Assembly (NCBI RefSeq): GCF_000702825.1
Contig: NZ_JNKF01000012.1
Location: 248,001 to 312,000, forward strand
Source: Prevotella sp. P6B1
GTDB taxonomy: Bacteria > Bacteroidota > Bacteroidia > Bacteroidales > Bacteroidaceae
DNA length: 64,000 nt
Reading direction: 5' to 3'
Each line of letters starts with the position of its first letter. Positions within the stretch are counted from its first letter, which is position 1. The position numbers and the translations under genes were made by a program. A model generated the notes under the pieces. That model was not told where the DNA came from, did not search any database, and saw only the letters and a list, made by a program, of their open reading frames with translations. Of the stretch, positions 45,951 through 54,599 are shown piece after piece.

Positions 45951-45976
45951 TTACTATGAGTTTAGTTTCATAGTAA
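45951..45976. promoter_or_regulatory. Inverted repeat between sigma and FecR genes
   Basis: A perfect nine-base inverted repeat, TTACTATGA and TCATAGTAA, with an eight-base spacer, lies 12 bases after the sigma stop and 23 bases before the FecR ATG. It could be an operator or an RNA hairpin that tunes the ratio of the two proteins; a T-run for termination is absent. Confidence 0.5.
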
Positions 45977-45999
45977 CGTTAACTTTATGAACTTAAGCA

Positions 46000-46956
46000 A
46001 TGATGGACAAAAATCTATTATATCGTTACTTTATTGGCCATGCTTCTGCCAACGAAATACATCAAGTCAGAACATGGAGCGACGAGTCAGATGAGAATCA
46101 AAATCTGCTTCGTCGTGAAAGGAAACTGTTTAACGCAATGATCATGGCTGGGTCTGTTAAGAAGCCTATGCCTATCAACAATGATAAGACATATCGGCCA
46201 ACTAATAGGATATGGCTACGGATAGTCGGTATGGCAGCCTGCATAGCAGCCATTTGTTGCATTAGCATCATTACCATTTTCATAGGGCACTCCGACACAC
46301 AACTTGCCATGCAAACTATTCATGTACCTTCGGGGCAGAGTGTTGACCTGATCCTGCCAGACAGTTCACATGTATGGCTCAACGCCAATACTCGCATGAC
46401 TTATCCTCTGTCCTTTACCAAAGGAATACGCGAGGTGTCCATTGAAGGAGAGGCCTTTTTCGAGGTGAAGCATCATGATAAATGGCCTTTCATTGTTCAT
46501 ACCCCGCATATGGATGTGAAGGTTCTTGGCACGAAGTTTAATGTAGAAGCCTATTCTGACAAGCCACTCACAGAGACCTCACTCATAGAAGGCAAAGTAC
46601 AGATAACACTTCCTAAACAGGATGGCGTATCTCCCCAATACATATTGCAACCTGGCAGAAAGTTATCGTTAACAGAAAATCAGGTAGTTATAAGTGACAT
46701 AACCGACCCGGAGGTTTATCGGTGGCGTGATGGACTCTATTGCTTCAATAACAAAACTATCGTTGACATTATGCACGATTTCGAGAAATACTATGGTATA
46801 AAAATCGTAGTTCAAGAAGAAAACCTTAAAAAGGTCGTTCTATCTGGAAAATTCCGTATAGCCGAAGGCTTGAACTATGCTTTGGACGTTTTGAAATCTG
46901 AAGTTCATTTCAGTTATCACCGTAGCAGCGACAACAATACATTATTTATCAAATAA
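46000..46956 (+). CDS. FecR-family anti-sigma factor (PUL B)
   Basis: A 318-residue single-pass membrane protein with a transmembrane segment at about 73-92 (GMAACIAAICCISIITIFIG). The periplasmic FecR domain holds IHVPSGQSVDLILPDSS, GEAFFEVKHHDKWPFIVH and VKVLGTKFNVEAY, and the DUF4974-like C-terminal domain holds IVDIMHDFEKYYGIKIVV. It pairs with the sigma upstream and the STN domain of the SusC downstream. Two adjacent ATGs (M1, M2) are possible starts. Confidence 0.9.
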   Translation: MMDKNLLYRYFIGHASANEIHQVRTWSDESDENQNLLRRERKLFNAMIMAGSVKKPMPINNDKTYRPTNRIWLRIVGMAACIAAICCISIITIFIGHSDTQLAMQTIHVPSGQSVDLILPDSSHVWLNANTRMTYPLSFTKGIREVSIEGEAFFEVKHHDKWPFIVHTPHMDVKVLGTKFNVEAYSDKPLTETSLIEGKVQITLPKQDGVSPQYILQPGRKLSLTENQVVISDITDPEVYRWRDGLYCFNNKTIVDIMHDFEKYYGIKIVVQEENLKKVVLSGKFRIAEGLNYALDVLKSEVHFSYHRSSDNNTLFIK

Positions 46957-46973
46957 CCAAACCTAGTTTATTT

Positions 46974-49900
46974 ATGAAAACTTATTTAAAAGTATCTCTA
47001 TTCTCGTCTATGTTCACTTTGAGCATGCTTCCAGCTCAAACACATGGACAGAATGCAAAGGTAACAGTAAACCGAAACAATGTTACTGTAAAAACAGTTC
47101 TAAACGACATCGAATCGCAAACGAACTATCTGTTTATTTATGGCAAAGACATTAATGTCAATCGCCTCGTCAATGTGTCATCATTGCAGCAACCTACCAG
47201 TAGTTTATTAGACAAACTATTTGAAGGAACGAACATCAGCTACGCATTATGTGGCAATCACATTGCGTTAAAACTGGAGAATGAAGGACGAACTGCTACC
47301 AGTACTCAGCAAAAGGGTGACACCAAGACGATTAAAGGACGTGTCCTTGATGCTAACGGTGAACCCCTTGTAGGCGTAGCCATATCGATTGAAGGCACTA
47401 ATCGCATGTCAACAACCGATATGGATGGTAACTATTCTATCAAGGCAACAGAGGGTGAAACGCTCAAATTGACCTACATTGGTTTCAATCCTTTCTTCCA
47501 GAAAATCAGCAGAGGAAACAGCTATAATATCACGATGAAAGAAGACACCAAAGCACTTGATGAAGTGGTGGTTGTAGGTTATGGTACCATGAAGAAAGCC
47601 GATTTAACCGGTGGCGTTGTCAACGTTGGTGAAAAGGACCTGAATCGTGTGGCAAGTTTTAACCTGATGGATAAAGTAGCAAGCCAGATACCTGGATTAA
47701 ATATCACAACTGGCAATGCTGCTCCAGGTGTAGACCAGTCCATCCTCATCCGTGGTCAGAACTCTCTTACGGCAGACAATGCTCCTCTCGTGGTTCTTGA
47801 TGGCATTCCCTATAATGGTTCTTTAGCCGACCTTGATCCAAATACCATAGAGAGTATGAGTGTGCTGAAAGATGCATCAGCAGCTGCCATCTATGGTTCA
47901 CGCGGTTCTAATGGTATTATCCTTATCCAGTCAAAGAAAGGGCGTATTGGTGCACCGCATGTTTCCTACAGGGGTGAGTTCAGCATCTCAGAGCCACAGC
48001 ATCGTGTTAACGTCATGAGTCCGGAAAAATACTTAAAATTCAAACAAGATATTGCCCGCCTTCAGGATGGATGGGAAGGTGAGCAACTCAGACCAGAGAA
48101 CATCCTCAGTGCCAGCGAGCTCAGCAACTATTATCAGGGTATTACTAACGACTGGCAGGACATCATTTTCCGCACAGCCTTTTCTCACGACCACCAGATC
48201 AGTCTTTCGGGTGGTACCGAACAAACTACTTACAATGCCGCTCTTGCCTACCTCAATCAGCAGGGGGTAGTCTTTAATTCTCGCATGGAGCGCTATAACC
48301 TCGACCTTGGTGTAACTCAAGTACTCAACAAGTGGCTCACCATTGGTATCAATACCAAGTATATCCAGAAACAGTCTGGTGGCATCACCCCAAATATCGA
48401 GCATGCCGTCAAGCAGAGTCCTTATGGCATCTTCAAAGAGGAGAATGGTAACTATTATGAGGAGCCTATGGACCAGTCGCTCATCCGCAATCCCATGGTG
48501 GATGTTAATGCCGATCAGGACAACACCAGCCGCAACCTCATCATCAACTCCTATGCCAATATTGTATTCCCCGTCAAAGGGCTCTCTTTCCGAACCAATT
48601 TCGGATATAACAACCGTACTATTTTTACAGGAACTTATTACGGTCGCGACACCTTCACCGGTAAAAGCGTAGGCGGTAAAGCCTCTATCAACAACACACA
48701 CTATTATGATTACACTTGGGAAAATATCCTGAAGTATAATCGTACGTTTAGGAAACATACCATCGACCTTACAGGTTTATTCTCTTTGCAGAAGACATGC
48801 AGCAACAAGGCTGGTGGCTCGGCTGAGAGTTTTATCAACGATGACTCCAGTTTCCATAACCTGAGTGCTGGCGAGAAGAACAAGACTGTGACCTCAAGTC
48901 TCCGCGAAACCCAGATGTTGTCATACATGTTCCGCGCCAACTATAATTATGCAAACCGTTATCTGCTCACACTTACTGGCCGTACAGATGGCTATTCTGC
49001 TTTTGGAAAGAACAACAAATATGCATTTTTCCCTTCTGTAGCAGTAGGTTGGAACATCCATCAGGAGGCATTCTTGGCTAATACACATGACTGGCTCGAT
49101 CAGTTGAAGATCCGTGTCTCCTATGGTTCCAATGGTAATCAGGCCATCAACCCCTATCAAACACTCGACCGTCTTCACATTGGTACTTATGTATGGGGCG
49201 ACAATGGCTCTACTGCCAACGCTGTCTACCTGCCTAACGATGGTGCAGGAAACCCGAACCTCAAATGGGAGACAACTCACACCTTCAATCTTGGTATCGA
49301 TTTCTCATTCCTCAATGGACGTATCTATGGTAGTATTGATACCTATGTTTCCAATACAAAGGACTTGCTCATGAAGCGTACCGTACCTATTATGAACGGT
49401 TATAGCACCATCATGGACAATATCGGCCGTACACGAAACAAAGGCATAGAAATCAGCTTAAATACAGTGAACATCAAGCAAAACGATTTAGAGTGGCGTA
49501 CAGGTATAAACTTCTCACTCAACCGCGATAAGATTATTGACGTTCGTGGCGATAAGAAAGACGACATCACCAACAAATGGTTTATCGGACAGCCTATACA
49601 AGTGTACTACGATTACAAAGTTGTAGGTATCTGGCAAGAGGGTGATACCTATACCACTACCGATGCCAATGGAAATACCGTACAAATCCAGAAAGGTGCC
49701 AAACCTGGCTCTGCCAAACTCCAAGACACCAATGGCGATGGTATCATCAACTCTAACGATAAAGTCATTATCGGCTCAAAGAAACCAAGTTTCCGTATGG
49801 CGATGACCAACGAACTCACATGGCGAAACTTCTATTTCTCAAGTCTGATTAGCGGTACCTTTAAGGTTACACGTGAACTGAACGAAGCCAATATCGGTTC

Positions 49901-50237
49901 TTGGGCTTACAATCTCTATAACTATCTGGAAGATGCCGACTACTGGACTCCAGAGAATCCGAATGCCAAATATTGTTCTCCTGTATACAGCAATTTTGAT
50001 GGACATACCTTCTATCACGACTTTACCTATATCCAGATAAAGAACATCACTGTTGGTTATAACCTTGATCACAGCCTCGTTAAGCGCATGCATCTCCAAG
50101 GAGCATCCGTCAACCTCAGCGTGAATAATGCATGGACATTCTGCGACATCCGCTCCATGCTCAATTACGACAACAGCTGGTTCGCTTCATATCCAACAGC
50201 TCGTTCATATGTATTAGGTATCAATTTGACTTTCTAA
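46974..50237 (+). CDS. SusC-type TonB-dependent transporter with STN domain (PUL B)
   Basis: A 1087-residue outer-membrane importer: signal peptide (about 1-26), STN domain (about 35-100, VTVKTVLNDIESQTNYLFIY), carboxypeptidase-like regulatory domain (about 118-190, IKGRVLDANGEPLVGVAI), then plug and barrel beginning DEVVVVGYGTMKKADLTG and ending LGINLTF. It differs clearly from the PUL A transporter, so it should take up a different oligosaccharide. FecR ends 17 bases upstream; SusD begins 21 bases downstream. Confidence 0.94.
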   Translation: MKTYLKVSLFSSMFTLSMLPAQTHGQNAKVTVNRNNVTVKTVLNDIESQTNYLFIYGKDINVNRLVNVSSLQQPTSSLLDKLFEGTNISYALCGNHIALKLENEGRTATSTQQKGDTKTIKGRVLDANGEPLVGVAISIEGTNRMSTTDMDGNYSIKATEGETLKLTYIGFNPFFQKISRGNSYNITMKEDTKALDEVVVVGYGTMKKADLTGGVVNVGEKDLNRVASFNLMDKVASQIPGLNITTGNAAPGVDQSILIRGQNSLTADNAPLVVLDGIPYNGSLADLDPNTIESMSVLKDASAAAIYGSRGSNGIILIQSKKGRIGAPHVSYRGEFSISEPQHRVNVMSPEKYLKFKQDIARLQDGWEGEQLRPENILSASELSNYYQGITNDWQDIIFRTAFSHDHQISLSGGTEQTTYNAALAYLNQQGVVFNSRMERYNLDLGVTQVLNKWLTIGINTKYIQKQSGGITPNIEHAVKQSPYGIFKEENGNYYEEPMDQSLIRNPMVDVNADQDNTSRNLIINSYANIVFPVKGLSFRTNFGYNNRTIFTGTYYGRDTFTGKSVGGKASINNTHYYDYTWENILKYNRTFRKHTIDLTGLFSLQKTCSNKAGGSAESFINDDSSFHNLSAGEKNKTVTSSLRETQMLSYMFRANYNYANRYLLTLTGRTDGYSAFGKNNKYAFFPSVAVGWNIHQEAFLANTHDWLDQLKIRVSYGSNGNQAINPYQTLDRLHIGTYVWGDNGSTANAVYLPNDGAGNPNLKWETTHTFNLGIDFSFLNGRIYGSIDTYVSNTKDLLMKRTVPIMNGYSTIMDNIGRTRNKGIEISLNTVNIKQNDLEWRTGINFSLNRDKIIDVRGDKKDDITNKWFIGQPIQVYYDYKVVGIWQEGDTYTTTDANGNTVQIQKGAKPGSAKLQDTNGDGIINSNDKVIIGSKKPSFRMAMTNELTWRNFYFSSLISGTFKVTRELNEANIGSWAYNLYNYLEDADYWTPENPNAKYCSPVYSNFDGHTFYHDFTYIQIKNITVGYNLDHSLVKRMHLQGASVNLSVNNAWTFCDIRSMLNYDNSWFASYPTARSYVLGINLTF

Positions 50238-50258
50238 AAACCACAAATATTGAAAACA

Positions 50259-51875
50259 ATGGAAAAGAAAAATATTATATCAGCATTATTTGTATCGCTC
50301 TCCATCATGGCTACCAGTTGTTCTGACTATCTCGATGAGAAATTAAAGAGCGAACTTGCACCAGACAACACATATACCAGTTCCTATGGGTTTGAGACAG
50401 GCTCTGCTGGTATGTATGCTATTGCGCGTGCAGAGTATAACACATGGGGATCGACCGCCTTTATGCACAGTGCAGCCTGTCCATACGAATCACAACAGAT
50501 AGCTACTGACTTAGCTGTCATGGGGACCAAGGATGGTTCTATTCAGCCTTTCGGCTATTGCACATTAACATCCAATACGGGTATTGTTACTTCTACATGG
50601 AAATGGGCATACAGTCTAATTGCAGCTGCGAATGAAATCCTTGCCTATGCAGAGAAATGTACAAACTGGGATAAGCCAACCGATCAGGCAAACTATATGG
50701 CAGAAGCACGTTTTTTCCGTGCATATGCATATCGCACTTTGGTTTATCTCTATGGTGATGTTCCTTATGTTGATAAGATTCAGGAAAAAATCCACACAGA
50801 TTTTACAAGAACGCCTAAGACAGAAGTCATTCAACACATGATAGACGATCTGAAATATGCATCAGAAAACCTCCCTATTGATCCTGACAATGTTTCTAAA
50901 GTAGGTAAGCTTACCAAATGGGCAGCGGAACATCTGCTCAGCGAGGTTTATCTTATGAACGGTGATAATGCCAATGCTGAGAAATCCGCGCTCAACGTCA
51001 TCAATTGTGGCTATTTCCGTCTTATGAGTAATCGATTTGGTGTTGAAAAGAATAAGCCCGGTGATGTTTTTTCTGACCTTTTCAAAGAATATAACCAGAA
51101 CCGCACCTCTGGCAATATGGAGAGTATATGGGTTATGCAGTTCGAATACCAGACCAAAGGAGGTGGAGATGCTTACGACGATTGGACACGACGTGCTTGG
51201 GAACCAAAATACTTCGAAATTCAAGGTTTCACACTTGCAGATACTCTTGGCGGTCGTGGTCTTTGCCAGTTGGTTCCTCTGAAGTGGTGGATTGGTGACA
51301 ACACAGGTTTCTTCGATGCCAACGACATCCGAAACTCAGAATACAACATCAAACGCAACTGGTATTATAATAATCCGAAAACACCAAATCTACTGGGTAA
51401 ACGATGTGAAATAACTGATGAAACCTGGTTTACAACCTATCGTCTCTATCCTGCTCTCGTAAAATTTTTCTATGGCAAAGCAGACAATCTTACTTATACG
51501 GGAACCAACCGCGATCGCATGAAGTTCCGTCTTGCAGAAACCTATCTGCTTCTTGCCGAAGCGCGATTGAATAAAGGCGACAAAACCGGCGCATCAGAAG
51601 CACTGAATGTTGTACGGCGACGTGCTCACGCTTCTGAAATATCTTCAGAACAGATAACGATGGACGTTATTCTCGATGAGCGCATCCGAGAACTGGTTGG
51701 AGAAGAGTCACGCCGATTCACTCTCTGCCGCACAGGAAAGCTCCTTGAACGTTGCCGTAAATATAACACCGAGGCTGGTCCGCTGATTCAGGATTATCAT
51801 GTACTATGGCCTATTCCACAGGAAGTTATTGATTCAAATACAAGTACTGAGTTCCCTCAGAATGTTGGTTATTAA
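50259..51875 (+). CDS. SusD-type glycan-binding lipoprotein (PUL B)
   Basis: A 538-residue lipoprotein with a lipobox (MATSCSD) and the SusD helical repeats: AEARFFRAYAYRTLVYLYGD, FRLAETYLLLAEARLNKGD and ILDERIRELVGEESRRFT, ending in LWPIPQEVIDSN. The open frame begins at a TTG at 50250; the ATG at 50259 (MEKKNIISALFV) starts the signal peptide and is preferred. It forms the surface lid of the PUL B transporter. Confidence 0.92.
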   Translation: MEKKNIISALFVSLSIMATSCSDYLDEKLKSELAPDNTYTSSYGFETGSAGMYAIARAEYNTWGSTAFMHSAACPYESQQIATDLAVMGTKDGSIQPFGYCTLTSNTGIVTSTWKWAYSLIAAANEILAYAEKCTNWDKPTDQANYMAEARFFRAYAYRTLVYLYGDVPYVDKIQEKIHTDFTRTPKTEVIQHMIDDLKYASENLPIDPDNVSKVGKLTKWAAEHLLSEVYLMNGDNANAEKSALNVINCGYFRLMSNRFGVEKNKPGDVFSDLFKEYNQNRTSGNMESIWVMQFEYQTKGGGDAYDDWTRRAWEPKYFEIQGFTLADTLGGRGLCQLVPLKWWIGDNTGFFDANDIRNSEYNIKRNWYYNNPKTPNLLGKRCEITDETWFTTYRLYPALVKFFYGKADNLTYTGTNRDRMKFRLAETYLLLAEARLNKGDKTGASEALNVVRRRAHASEISSEQITMDVILDERIRELVGEESRRFTLCRTGKLLERCRKYNTEAGPLIQDYHVLWPIPQEVIDSNTSTEFPQNVGY

Positions 51876-51887
51876 AAGTTAGTTGCT

Positions 51888-51918
51888 GAGTTGCGGAGAG
51901 ATTTTCTCTCTGCAACTC
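51888..51918 (+). terminator. Strong hairpin between SusD and GH105 genes
   Basis: A 14-base stem (GAGTTGCGGAGAGA with TCTCTCTGCAACTC, one G-T pair) with a three-base loop ends 15 bases before the GH105 ATG and is followed by TTTAAT. The U-tract is short. It could be an attenuator that lowers GH105 expression, an end to the SusCD transcript, or an RNA-stability element. Confidence 0.6.
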
Positions 51919-51933
51919 TTTAATAAAAAAGAG

Positions 51934-53049
51934 ATGAAAAGAATATCAGTTTTATTTTTCATGATGGTGCTCTCTGTAAGCACATCAGTTTGGGCTCAGG
52001 TGCCTTTTAGTAAACAAGCTACTTACAATAAGATGCGGCAGGTTGCCGATTGGCAAATTGCGGATTTTAATACGAATCAGCGTCACGACGATGTTAACTG
52101 GGCTAATGCAGCTCTTTATATTGGCATGGCTGATTGGGCGCAACTCAGTGACAAAGTTGATCAGTACGAAGTTTATTACCAGTGGCTTGACAGCATTGGG
52201 CGTCGCAATGACTACCAGCTGGGACGCAAAATCTATCATGCCGACTATATGGCTGTGGGGCAGACCTATATGGCACTCTATGAAAAGTATCAGGTTCCTG
52301 AGATGCTGTGGCATATCCAAGCACGCCTCAACTGGATTATCACTCACCCGTCTCACTACAGCATGCAACTCGACGAGAGCCTTCCCCATACCTGCGACCG
52401 TTGGTCATGGTGCGATGCTCTCTTCATGGCTCCACAGGTATTTGCACACATGTACACCCTGACAGGCGACAAGAAATACATCGATTTCATGAACCAGGAA
52501 TGGCTCACCACTTACAAACTTCTGTACGATAAAAATGAACATCTCTTCTATCGGGATACACGGTATTTAGGCAAACGCGAGACCAATGGCAAGAAAATAT
52601 TCTGGGGACGTGGAGCAGGATGGGTTGCAGCAGGTACGGCTAACCTGCTACGCATCCTTCCTGTAAAAGACAAGAACCGCAAATTCTATGAAGAGTTCTT
52701 TATCGAGAACTGTACACGTTTAGCTGCTTTACAATGTGCAGATGGATACTGGCACGCCAGTTTGCTGGATCCAGAATCCTATCCATCGCCAGAAACCAGC
52801 GCCACAGGCCTCATCACTTATGCTTTAGCTTATGGTATCAATGCCGGATTGCTTGATCAGACCAAGTTCCTGCCCGTAGTCATCAAGGGGTGGCAGGGGA
52901 TGCTTAAAGCCGTTGACCCCTCAGGCAAGTTAGGATATGTTCAACCTATCGGAGCCGACCCACGTAAAGTGACACGCGACATGACCGAGGTCTATGGCGT
53001 TGGCGCCTTCCTCTTAGCAGGCTGTCAAATCTACCAAATGGGGAAATGA
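51934..53049 (+). CDS. GH105-type unsaturated uronyl hydrolase
   Basis: A 371-residue exported enzyme (signal peptide about 1-21, ending VWAQ) with an alpha/alpha-barrel. The family features include WANAALYIGMADWA, DRWSWCDALFMAPQVFA with its acidic residue, and FWGRGAGWVAAG. GH105 and GH88 enzymes hydrolyse the unsaturated uronic acid left by polysaccharide lyases, typically from rhamnogalacturonan. The frame extends to a TTG at 51883 through the hairpin at 51888-51918; the ATG at 51934 starts the signal peptide. It is the only enzyme in PUL B, and no lyase gene is seen in the window. GH88 is the alternative family. Confidence 0.82.
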   Translation: MKRISVLFFMMVLSVSTSVWAQVPFSKQATYNKMRQVADWQIADFNTNQRHDDVNWANAALYIGMADWAQLSDKVDQYEVYYQWLDSIGRRNDYQLGRKIYHADYMAVGQTYMALYEKYQVPEMLWHIQARLNWIITHPSHYSMQLDESLPHTCDRWSWCDALFMAPQVFAHMYTLTGDKKYIDFMNQEWLTTYKLLYDKNEHLFYRDTRYLGKRETNGKKIFWGRGAGWVAAGTANLLRILPVKDKNRKFYEEFFIENCTRLAALQCADGYWHASLLDPESYPSPETSATGLITYALAYGINAGLLDQTKFLPVVIKGWQGMLKAVDPSGKLGYVQPIGADPRKVTRDMTEVYGVGAFLLAGCQIYQMGK

Positions 53050-53115
53050 TATTATGGTACCAGGTCGAATACAAAAAAAAAATCATATAATACGCTTTTT
53101 TGAACAAAAAACATA

Positions 53116-53123
53116 TATCTTTG
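53116..53123 (+). promoter_or_regulatory. -7 element of the C_GCAxxG_C_C gene
   Basis: TATCTTTG matches the TAnnTTTG consensus and lies 18 bases before the ATG at 53142, inside the longer frame that begins with TTG at 53100. This supports the downstream start. No TTTG or TTG is seen at the usual -33 distance. Confidence 0.5.
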
Positions 53124-53141
53124 CAGGCAAAAAAGGTAAAG

Positions 53142-53621
53142 ATGATGACAGATAAAGAATTAGACGAGCGCGTAAATCGTGCGGTGGACAACTTCATGCA
53201 GGGCTATGGCTGTTGCCAGAGTGTGGTGGCGGCGTTTGCCGACCTGTATGGATTGGACGATACTTTGGCTAAGAAGATAGCCGCTGGCTTTGGCGGCGGT
53301 GTGGGACGCCTGCGCATGATGTGCGGCGCCGTATCGGGCATCGTGATGCTGGTAGGACTGGACTGCGGACAGACCGAAGGCAGCGACCGCGAAGGAAAGT
53401 CGGCCTGCTACAAGGTGGTACAGGATCTGCTGGCACAGTCGAAAGCAGAGAACGGTAGTGTGATCTGTGCAGAGATCCTAGGCCTGAAAGGTTATGAAAA
53501 GGCACACGCCAGCTATGTAGCCTCGGAACGCACGGCGGAATACTACAAGTCGCGCCCTTGTGCCGCGAAGGTAGAGAGTGCCGCCCGCATCTTTGCCAAC
53601 TACCTAAAGAGCAAGCAGTAG
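53142..53621 (+). CDS. C_GCAxxG_C_C family protein
   Basis: A 159-residue small protein of the C_GCAxxG_C_C family (putative redox-active, formerly uncharacterised). The eponymous pattern is visible: GYGCCQSVVAAF, AAGFGGGVGRLRMMCGAVSG, then later cysteines in LDCGQ, SACYK, VICAE and RPCAAK. It has no signal peptide, so it is cytoplasmic. Conserved cysteines suggest metal or redox chemistry; the exact role is unknown. Two adjacent ATGs (53142, 53145) are possible starts. Its last 18 bases overlap the 3' end of convergent mutY. Confidence 0.85.
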   Translation: MMTDKELDERVNRAVDNFMQGYGCCQSVVAAFADLYGLDDTLAKKIAAGFGGGVGRLRMMCGAVSGIVMLVGLDCGQTEGSDREGKSACYKVVQDLLAQSKAENGSVICAEILGLKGYEKAHASYVASERTAEYYKSRPCAAKVESAARIFANYLKSKQ

Positions 53622-54599
53622 GTTCTCAACCAATCGAGGCAGGGCATATTGTTCAATGTCGGCCTCGGCTATCCAGATATAATCGGGGGGAAGCGCAGGC
53701 TTCTCTCCGATTTCTAACAGGTAGAAGTCGGCATAGAGTACCCGATGGGTAAGCACGTGGCGGACGCCTTTTTTCACAAGCCGTAGTGAAAAGCGATGAG
53801 TGAATAGTGAATAGAGCTCATCGTTGAGCAACAAGGGTTCCCAAAGTCCTTGCCAGATATCGCCTGGTCCACGACGATGGATGGCGGTCTCGCCGTTACA
53901 TCTGATATACACGTAAGACAAGTGGCGCTCGGTAACTTTGAGCGTCTTGAGTTTGACGGGGAGGTGGGCCACCGTGCCTGAACGAAAGGCAACACACGAC
54001 TCGACCAAAGGACAGAACATGCAATTGGGCGAGGCGGGTGTACACTGGATGGCCCCGAAGTCCATGATGGCCTGATTATAGGCAGCTGCCTGCCCTTGGG
54101 GCAACAGCTCTTGAGCGAGAGCCGCAAACACCTTCTTGCCCTCGGTGGTGTTGATGGGGGTATCGATACCGAAATGGCGGGCAAGCACACGATACACGTT
54201 ACCATCGACCACAGCGGCAGGGATATCGAAGGCAAAACTGGCAATGGCAGCGGCAGTGTAATCGCCAACACCTTTCAGCTGCTTGATATCCTCTAAGGTA
54301 TCAGGGAATTGTCCCATCGATACAATCTGCTTGGCAGCGAAATGGAGGTTACGGGCGCGACTGTAATAGCCCAGTCCCTGCCACTCGCGGAGCACCTCGT
54401 CCTCAGTAGCAGCAGCGAGTGCCTCAACGGTGGGCCAGCGATGCATGAAGCGCTCCCAGTAGTCCCACCCCTGCTTCACCTGGGTCTGCTGGAGGATAAT
54501 CTCTGAGAGCCAAATAGGATATGGGTCGCGCGTCTGTCGCCAGGGCAGATCGCGACCATATTCCTTATACCATGCTAATAAAGTAGATGCGAACGCCAT
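53604..54599 (-). CDS. mutY: A/G-specific adenine glycosylase MutY
   Basis: A 331-residue base-excision repair enzyme that removes adenine mispaired with 8-oxoguanine. The HhH-GPD domain has the catalytic glutamate region (IILQQTQVKQGWDYWERF), the helix-hairpin-helix LKGVGDYTAAAIASFA and the catalytic Asp in VVDGNVYRV. The iron-sulphur loop is C-x6-C-x2-C-x5-C (CTPASPNCMFCPLVESC). A NUDIX-like C-terminal domain follows. Its ATG overlaps the serB stop by one base, and its 3' end overlaps the convergent C_GCAxxG_C_C gene by 18 bases. Confidence 0.95.
   Translation of the reverse strand: MAFASTLLAWYKEYGRDLPWRQTRDPYPIWLSEIILQQTQVKQGWDYWERFMHRWPTVEALAAATEDEVLREWQGLGYYSRARNLHFAAKQIVSMGQFPDTLEDIKQLKGVGDYTAAAIASFAFDIPAAVVDGNVYRVLARHFGIDTPINTTEGKKVFAALAQELLPQGQAAAYNQAIMDFGAIQCTPASPNCMFCPLVESCVAFRSGTVAHLPVKLKTLKVTERHLSYVYIRCNGETAIHRRGPGDIWQGLWEPLLLNDELYSLFTHRFSLRLVKKGVRHVLTHRVLYADFYLLEIGEKPALPPDYIWIAEADIEQYALPRLVENLLLAL

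Noticed and set aside
48033..48758. 241-codon antisense frame inside the PUL B SusC gene
   Set aside because: No recognisable domain or start context; it mirrors the codon structure of the SusC gene.
51883..51933. Longer GH105 N-terminus starting at TTG
   Set aside because: The extra residues read through a hairpin and precede a complete signal peptide at 51934.
53100..53141. Longer N-terminus for the C_GCAxxG_C_C protein from TTG
   Set aside because: The segment contains a -7 promoter element, so transcription likely starts inside it.
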